A stretch of 64,000 nucleotides of DNA. It comes from Hydnum rufescens UP504. Its lineage: Eukaryota; Basidiomycota; Agaricomycetes; Cantharellales; Hydnaceae. The stretch is taken from NCBI GenBank assembly GCA_014904985.1, contig MU129074.1:3331-67330 (forward strand), given 5' to 3'. The stretch's first letter is position 1; every line of letters starts with the position of its first letter. Below the pieces are notes generated by a model that saw only the letters and a list, made by a program, of their open reading frames with translations, did no database searches and was not told where the DNA came from. Of the stretch, positions 57,201-64,000 are shown one piece after another. Made by a program: the position numbers and the translations under genes.

Positions 57201-60200
57201 GAATACTGTGACCGGCCACCTTCTCTCCATTATTCGGAATTCCCGGGCCCCGGGCCCCATTCGGCTTCAAGCAGCTGAAGTAATGGATGAAATTCTCGTC
57301 GTAGTCCCTCGCAATGTCACTGCTGCTGGCGAGCTCCAAACACAGGTCCAGCGTCGTGTTCTCGATGTGCTCGCAAAGCAGATTATCGGAGAGACGTCAT
57401 CAAGTTCTTCAGTGCTGATTGATATCCGCCGCTGCGGTTTAGAAACCTTGCATCAAATCCTCCAATTCTCGGGGCACACCCTGGTGGTTGGATGGGAGAC
57501 AATTTTCGAAATGCTATCTAGTGTTTGCGCTGCAGTCCCTAACGATGGCCCTCCTCTGTCGGAATTGACCGATGGTCGTGTCTTATCTCCTCGACCTCGT
57601 CCACCACCCCTTTGGCCTCCATCCGCGAAGGCTAATTTAAGCTTAATACGCGTAGCCTTCCAATCTCTCACTCTTGTGTGTGACTCCGTTGATGTTCTAA
57701 CTTCTGAGCATCTTCGACTATGTATCAGTACACTCGGGTTATTCGGTCGACAAAGCGAGACCAACATCGCACTCACTGCAGCGGAAAGCCTTCTCTGGGG
57801 AGTTTCCGACTCGATCCAATCCAAGCGCAAAGATATCGAGAGGGAACCAGAATACAGCGCATTGTGGATGTTTCTCCTCCTGGAGCTGCTCGGGCTATGT
57901 TCAGATTTGAGACCTGAAGTGCGGAATGGCGCGATGCAGACCCTTTTCCGATCACTACAGCTCTACGGCGCCACATTGAGTCCGGATACTTGGACGAAGT
58001 GTCTAGATCTCGTTGTGTTCCCACTACTCGAGTCTATGTCTCCCTCTACCTCCCAAATCAGCCCCCCCTCTCCAACTTCATACGCGTCTTCCAGTGTCCA
58101 ATCTCCAGCTCAGAGCTGGGACGAAACTAAATGCCTCGCCTTCCAATTGGTGGCCTCGGTCTTCGGCGATTTCCTCGTCTCGCAAATCATGCGACTCCCT
58201 ACCTTCAGCAAAATTTGGGATAAATTTGTGCATCACATCAGACAGGCTGCCTTACGTGATCATCGCAGCGTTAGTACAGCGGCTCTGAAATGCCTTGATG
58301 TGAGCCTTGGTGCTTCGAAGAACACGGCCGACGATTTAATTCCTGTAGCTACCATCGCGTGGGAGAGTGCGTGGCACGGTGTCGATGAGATTGGGGAGGC
58401 CGTTGGGACAAGAATATCGCAGCCATCGGCTGGACTCCTCCACACTATTCAGCCTTCGCCATTTACTCAAGAAAGTCTCGAAGCTTTTGCTGCTGTCATC
58501 CGAACCACGTATTCCTTGAGTGGTTCTACGTGGGATTTGGATCGTATCCGCCGTCTGTTGGCGATCTTAAAGGGGGTCCTAACATATTCCAGATCCCCAG
58601 AGTATCGTCCTGATATTGACACTCTGACACCTGTTCAAGTACGTACTTGAATTTCGCGTGAATGGGATGACTCACGTTTCACGCGTAGGCAATTGTTGTC
58701 CATGTAATTGAAGATATCAAACTTGACGTGAAACATTCACCATCCTTGGTACTATGCGATCTATCAGAATTTGCCACTCTTGCCTTCGTCGCCGCTTTCG
58801 ATGTTGAGGGCTCTCCTCCGATGTCTTCTCCCGGCACCCCGGATGCCCAGAAACGCACCCCACAAAAGCGAGTCACGTACATTGCTCTATGTAAATATAG
58901 CTTGTCAAGACTGGTTGATCTTTTTCTCCGGTTCAAAAATCAATTGGATCTGTATAATGATGGGACGCTGGAACAGGTTCTCTCGGTGAGTCTGAGGTTC
59001 TTCATCCGTGAACCAAATTATTCACGAAATTCTGTTTCCATGTAGGCGTATTCCATTCCCATCAAACTTAAGTACGATTGTCCCCCTCCATCCAAATTTG
59101 GATCAGATCCTCCTTTGTGGAAAACAGCAACCATAAGTTTTTTAAAAATTGTGAGGGAGTTAGCACAGAGTCTTGAAAGCTTCGGTCTAGGTTAGTCGCG
59201 CATCATTTAGGCAATCCCAAACTCACTTCCCCTCTATAGCCATATCCGGTGATCGAGTGGAGGGCATTTGGCGTCAAGCCCTGGATGTCTTCCGTGGTGG
59301 CCTACTGGCGGACTGGTAACCCACATCTTGAGTCTCTATTATCTATACCTGACCATATATAAGCTCCGCAGCGGAACACTTCCCCTTGGAAGTCCAGGAC
59401 GCAGAGGAAAAGTTTGATCTTGCACTAATAGCAACGTTGGAGATCGATGTTGTTCCACATCTAGGCGATTCTCGGGTTCCTGATGCTGTCATTGCAAGTT
59501 GCTTTTTATCACCTTACGTAGTACCATCTGACGGTGCCGGGTAGATACGATTGGCAACTACCTTGAAGAACGCCAGCAGGCTACGCCAGGTGGAGGACAG
59601 AACTCCAATCATTCTGGATGAACGGCCGACAAACACCAAAGGGTCCAAGGTCTCGGAAACCCCAAATCAAGGTACCGATAAGCACCCCAACGTTCCGCTG
59701 GGGACAACGGCCCCCTCTGTTCTTCTTCCTCGAGAGCGGTTCGCCTACTGGACCTTCGATCTCTTGTTCTTAATTTGTGCTGCATCCACTCAAGGTATGG
59801 TCCTTGCCAGTGTTGTATCGATTGTTCTGTGACAAGTGAAATGGTTTCCTAGATCAAGCGTCGGCTCGTCAGCGCGTAGCAGCCTTGTGCCTTCCGAGCC
59901 TGTTGGCCAGATGTCACTCGGTACTTGCTACGTACGTTGTCGACGAAGCCCTTCGCGGAGGAGTGCCCTTCCCTAGGTACGTCCATGCCCCAAGTCATCC
60001 AAGGTTTTGGTAAATTTTGCTATAGGGTACAAGAAGAAGAACTGTTATACGTCCTCCGTAAATTCCAAGAACTTCAACTTTGGGCCGGCAGCCTCTGGGC
60101 CGCTTTCTCAGGCGACCCTTCAACATATTGCACCTCCCTCCCTCGTAAGCTCTTAAAGCTGCCCAGCGTTTCCAATGAAAAGTACTGAGCCCATCTGCGT

Positions 60201-60586
60201 TCCTAGCCATTGACTCTACTTTGCCTCCAGAACGTCTTATATCTGACGCAACAAAACGATCGACAAAAGCCCATCTCTTCCATTTCTATACCTTACTGTA
60301 TGAGATCGCCACTGCCCCGCGGTCACCTCCGTCTGCATGGATTGTCCCTTCCTCTGCTGTTACGAATCAACCTCGGGACAAAAAGACAACTCTTAAGAAA
60401 GAGAATAGAAACAAGCAAGACAGGGTCTCTCGTGATCGGTCTTCTGGGGGGTCAAATACGTTTCCAGTGGGGATCGTGGGGGCAGAGTATGAGAAAGAAC
60501 TGGTTCCTGCCGTCGAAGTGGATTCACGGCAACTTGCAAAAGAGCTTTTACGGCAGATTGGGAAAGAGATGGGGGTTGAGACGTGA
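54251..60586 (+). CDS. MON2: MON2-like Golgi/endosome trafficking scaffold
   Basis: Mon2 is a large Golgi/endosome protein related to Sec7-type Arf GEFs but lacking the catalytic Sec7 domain; it works with Dop1 and Neo1 in yeast trafficking. The ATG at 54251 gives MSVLAFLVTELQ; three short introns then yield TLSSETRRKYPEIRD, AAEKSLSILRAAPEQATAGL and DGPQAEELLRPVFMGCATRN. This is the DCB domain. GDALLLCFKLQDSRIGAVSS, MATLRQLVMFVFDKVVEADR and FEDLCLLANAERPQFLKLEA (HUS-type) follow across an intron at about 54820-54878. The rest is helical, HEAT-like sequence, including SSLITALKRLATEKPALLGV, SIHGMMECAWPAMLAALSFF, GHLLSIIRNSRAPGPIRLQA, AAESLLWGVSDSIQSKRKDI and KCLAFQLVASVFGDFLVSQI. It ends LAKELLRQIGKEMGVET at 60586. 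No Sec7 catalytic motif was seen. Convergent with the MYND gene, 71 bp away. Confidence 0.9.
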
Positions 60587-60657
60587 TTCTACATTGCGGA
60601 TGACTATCCTACATTGTGTTAAATTAAATCATGGTAGAGAAAACAATAGAGTAATTA

Positions 60658-62537
60658 TTAAGCATTCTGGAGAATAGAGCATATATCTCTATGCGATCCT
60701 TCCTTCCAATCCTTCTTCTGGTGATCGGCGGAACAGTATCTGGAGCACAGGATGAGCCATGGACTCAAATATCCCTGGAGATCGTTACTTACGTGACAGC
60801 ATGGCATCCCGAACAGCGTTTGTATGTTTCTTCGGCCTCGAGGGATTTCGTGTCGCACTTGGCCCACCAGCAAAAACGGTTCTCGTGGTACCCCGTCTTG
60901 TCCCTGTCACCCCTTTCAGCCTCCTCGTGCAAACCCAATGTAGTTCCCAAGGCGCGCCACGACAATACAGATTGCCAAAGAGCGGCCGATTCTTTCGTGA
61001 TATCGTCCTCTGTCTTCTGCTTCTTCTTATTCGTAACGCCTGGTAAATTCAGGCCCTCCGAAAATGCAGTTTTCGAAATGAGCGAGTCAAAGTCATTGAG
61101 AGTTGGGATAAACAAAAGTGTAAAATGTTTGCGGAGGGTAGAGATCTCGTCAGGTGTGGCACGCACGCGGCATGTTACATCGTGGCATTGTGCTATGTGG
61201 ATTGTCATCTTGAACACCCGGAACCAAGCCGCTAGGATGAAAGTTAACGGCTTTACCAAACGACGACTGAAAACATTTACGTACAAGCATACGAATCTGG
61301 CCTAGCAGCACAAAGAAGAAGTGATTCGGTTGCAACAGGCAGAAAGTCACAATGAGTAACAAGTTCAACCAGGGCACTCGCAGGATTCGTGGCCGCATTT
61401 ACGATGTTGCTAAGGGAAGAATTAAACAATGCAGTCTTGTGGCAGAGTTGGGCTAAAATTCATACTTTATGATAGGCGCTGCTGCGTTGGCAACAGCCCA
61501 TTTACGATCGGCGTCTTCGACTGAACGAAGTTGATTCCTCAGTCTGATCGTAAAGCCGCAATCAGTATCCTATATGGCAGAAGCACTCGAGATTGCTCTC
61601 TCACGTGAATGCAACATCAGCCTCCAGCCTCATTTCGTGGTACTTTGGGGCACTTGGGTGTGCAATGTTGACGAAGGCATCCGCCGCTACAAGCTCCACG
61701 GCAACTTGGGTCGGATCGACGGTGATGGCAGGGTTGGTAAGGATTTGGCGAATTTTTTGTAGAATTTGCTCCGGATTACATGTATGTAGGAAGTTCTCGA
61801 GGGCATAGTCCGGCGCGGAGGGATTGACCAGTAGGCCACGTAGGAGAACGCAAGTGATGCGACGGCATGAAATGGCCTCTGATCTTAACCAGCATAAGGC
61901 CACGATACCCAGAGTTTCTCTCGTGTAAACTTCACTACAATAGGCAGGCAAAGCGTGAATAGATATAGGCAAGTACGTGAGAAAGTGCGAAAGACATAAA
62001 CATCCTCACGTCTTCATATCAGGAATTCGATACAAATGATGCAATCCCAAGGAAACCACGGACAGGGTACTATCCGTAGTAAGTAACTCTTGATCTCTCC
62101 ATAGCACTGCTTCGATGCGCGGATAGGCTTGTCGGAGCGTGGCGAAAACACGGGAATCCTCCTCAGACAGCCCTGAGCCCGCTTCGGCCTGAAGCTTTTT
62201 GAGCGATACCAAACTGTTGATTAATCCTGTTAACGGGATGACCCAGTATGGTGCATCCAAAGGCTAATTCCTCAACGTATAAATGAGACCTCGTCATAGT
62301 GAATCACCCATTCGCTCACCTCTGAGGCAGACTGCTCCCACCCATCAACGAAAACTTCGATTAGAAGATCAATGATTCTAGCAGCCCGCAGTTCAGGCCA
62401 CAGTTTAGTGTCCTGAGCAGCGAGAGCAATGGAGCTGAGGTGGAGGGTGTTGCGACCTTCTGCTGTGAAAGCTCGTTGAACAGCCTCACTGGGGTCATCC
62501 AACGTGGTCTGGATAGAGGCTTTGTTCGCGCTTTCCA
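60658..62537 (-). CDS. MYND zinc-finger protein, function unknown
   Basis: The MYND finger is a zinc-binding protein-interaction module. The start at 62537 gives MESANKASIQTTL. Exon 1 (LHLSSIALAAQDTKLWPELR, LIEVFVDGWEQSASE) is joined by an intron (GTGAGC...TTAG, about 62280-62335) to PLDAPYWVIPLTGLINSLVS. Helical exons follow, including RETLGIVALCWLRSEAISCR, CNPEQILQKIRQILTNPAIT and NPASALVELVTHCDFLPVAT. The finger is at the very C-terminus: YKRCSGCHAVT, an intron (GTAAGT...CCAG, about 60752-60805), then YCSADHQKKDWKEGSHRDIC, stopping at 60658. Cys/His spacing fits MYND. The helical part resembles the many basidiomycete proteins with a C-terminal MYND finger but no named function. About 490 residues expected. 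Confidence 0.85.
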
Positions 62538-63759
62538 TGAGTATTATCGGAGCGCACACTGTTCAGAATCCGATTTAAATGACAACGCAGGATCTTCCGT
62601 GGCATCTTCCGTGACATCCTTTGTGACAGTAATATCGTGCCGATTGCAAATGCCTTGCAGTTTTTAAATTTTACCCTGGTGGCCCTCTGACAACAGTTAA
62701 GATTTCGAAATTTTCCGGGATGGCTGGCCCTTGCCTGACACCTGAACTCTCAGATAAATTTTGATGACTTCAATTTACAATAAATGTCTGGGCGCTTCTC
62801 GAGCGTCTATCTCTGTGGCTGTATCAGGAGAACTGACACATGCTCTCGAGGCCCCAGAGTGGCCTGTGTGCCCTAGTAAGAACCGATGCACGTTGCAGAT
62901 GCATACACAATGTCCCAGGTTAACTAGTGAAATAAATCCAATTATTGACGCACCCCCATGAAAGTGAATTCCGGAGGAGGAGAGCCGTTGATGTTCAAGC
63001 AGATATTGATCGACGACGAGGACGAGCCGAACAGTAGCGTCCCTTTATACTACTTACAAGGGGTGAAAAAATGTACGAGAAGGTAAAGGGAAAGAGAATA
63101 TGCCTGAGTACTGAGGGCGCTGGGGAAGCAAAGGTATACATTTCCGGTGGGAAAAACGTGAAGCTATGGAGTAGGTTGGCGAGCCTACCGCGGATAGCGG
63201 TGTCGCTTTAGAGGTTGCGCTTCTCCCATTGGGTATCTCGGAAGATGCCGTAATGGGCGCCTCCGTGTTACTGTATTTACAACATTAACTGAACCATCCA
63301 GCGCATGTATTGGTTTCCCAGATTCAGAAGCAAGGGGCAGATGCAAATCTTGGGCCGTGACTGGGCCCTTGACCCAGCCTCAAAAAAATTTTTGGCAGCA
63401 TTGTTGGGAAACCAGCAGCATCTAGATACCGGAGTTGGAGAATGTGGCAGCAAACTATGTGATATCATTTATATGTACCATTAGATGATCGAGAAGTTAT
63501 TTTTTTGGCTGCTCAGATACAGCTATCTTTAAAAACAACTCTATGCGATGTGGGGGAAATAAATGAGCAATTCGACACGAAAGACTTGCTTCGCAAGTCC
63601 TCGGACACAGGACCCAGGTGCAAATAACCCAGGCGGATCCGCAGATGATCTAAAAGAAAAACCCACCAATCACTTCATTTTCTTAGGATCCATAATGATA
63701 TATTCAACCGGAACGAGACATGACCTACATTCTGATGCGAGCGAGTGTCATAATGCGGT
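62538..63759. other. Intergenic region, no gene seen
   Basis: 1.2 kb between two minus-strand genes, holding the MYND gene promoter and the kinase gene 3' end. Short open frames (for example 62761-62961) lack motifs. GATCCG/GGATCC and CTTCG.AAG repeats near 63580-63640 are minor. Confidence 0.45.
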
Positions 63760-64000
63760 TTAATGGGTGGCTAAAGCTTCGGCCCTAGCTGCCTTGCGCT
63801 TCTTCCGCTCCTCCCGGTCACGCTCTTGTTCGCTGATCGTCGGAACTGGGATGTCGGACTCCGGGACAGGGAGTTCCAGCTGGACTCTAGTAAGGGTCTT
63901 TTCATACGCGCGGATTTCGTCCAACGCCTCGCCTGCGGTAGGCCTAGAGTTGGGTTGATCTGCCATCATCGCTGCGAATATGGCGACGAGTCCCGGCACA
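63760..64000 (-). CDS. Protein kinase-like protein, C-terminal end (partial)
   Basis: The frame enters from the right edge and stops at 63760. LVAIFAAMMADQPNSRPTAG and EALDEIRAYEKTL match the end of a protein kinase domain: the subdomain XI Arg in a D-x4-RP-type context, followed by a final helix. A charged tail (SEQERDREERKKRKAARAEA) closes the protein. Catalytic motifs lie outside the window, so activity and family cannot be judged. Confidence 0.6.
   Translation of the reverse strand, partial: VPGLVAIFAAMMADQPNSRPTAGEALDEIRAYEKTLTRVQLELPVPESDIPVPTISEQERDREERKKRKAARAEALATH

Noticed and set aside
60691..61305. 204-codon plus-strand frame starting with a signal-peptide-like segment
   Set aside because: It lies antisense to the MYND gene, whose finger is split by a canonical intron in exactly this stretch, so the plus frame is a shadow.

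Overview
The window is nuclear DNA of a filamentous fungus, most likely an agaricomycete basidiomycete. The genes are cut by many short introns (about 45-85 bp) with GTRNGT-type donors and C/TAG acceptors. Genes lie close together on both strands, and the protein set (homoaconitase, Zn2Cys6 regulator, Pho84, Mon2) is fungal. A Rhizoctonia/Ceratobasidium-like genome is only a guess. No tRNA, rRNA, CRISPR array or bacterial-style operon was seen.

Layout. 1-8.2 kb is accessory: a tandem, partly decayed array of a two-module repeat (a proline-rich ORF module plus a non-coding 3' module). It is interrupted by AT-rich DNA holding a truncated integrase-type transposon gene. 8.19-8.93 kb is a compact non-autonomous DNA transposon with long terminal inverted repeats and a 9-bp target duplication (Mutator-like by structure). 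9.7-11.9 kb is a PHO84-type phosphate transporter (minus). 12-16.9 kb has no gene I can name. 16.9-19.7 kb is a SUN-domain nuclear envelope protein. 21.4-25.1 kb is a Zn2Cys6 transcription factor (minus). 25.1-27.5 kb is gene-poor and carries diverged repeats.

From 27.5 kb on the window is mostly housekeeping: a CIA30-domain complex I assembly factor (frameshifted); DNA polymerase eta (minus), divergent from mitochondrial homoaconitase LYS4; a SNIP1/Pml1-like FHA protein (minus); a small membrane protein; a 2.4-kb gene-poor gap; a universal-stress-domain protein; a dynamin-like GTPase; a kinesin; an oligopeptide transporter (OPT); dolichyldiphosphatase CAX4 (minus), divergent from the large MON2 gene; a MYND zinc-finger protein (minus); and the C-terminal end of a protein kinase running off the window (minus).

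The genes do not form one pathway or an obvious cluster. The clearest relationships are positional: two divergent pairs separated by well under 100 bp (RAD30/LYS4 and CAX4/MON2), convergent pairs (OPT/CAX4, MON2/MYND) and tandem pairs (dynamin/kinesin). A cross-cutting observation is that several conserved genes carry single-base, mostly homopolymer, frameshifts, and the two near-identical tandem repeat copies also differ mainly by homopolymer indels. That points to residual indel errors in the assembly rather than to real gene death. I found no convincing undescribed biological system. The best leads are the tandem repeat array and the transposon beside it.
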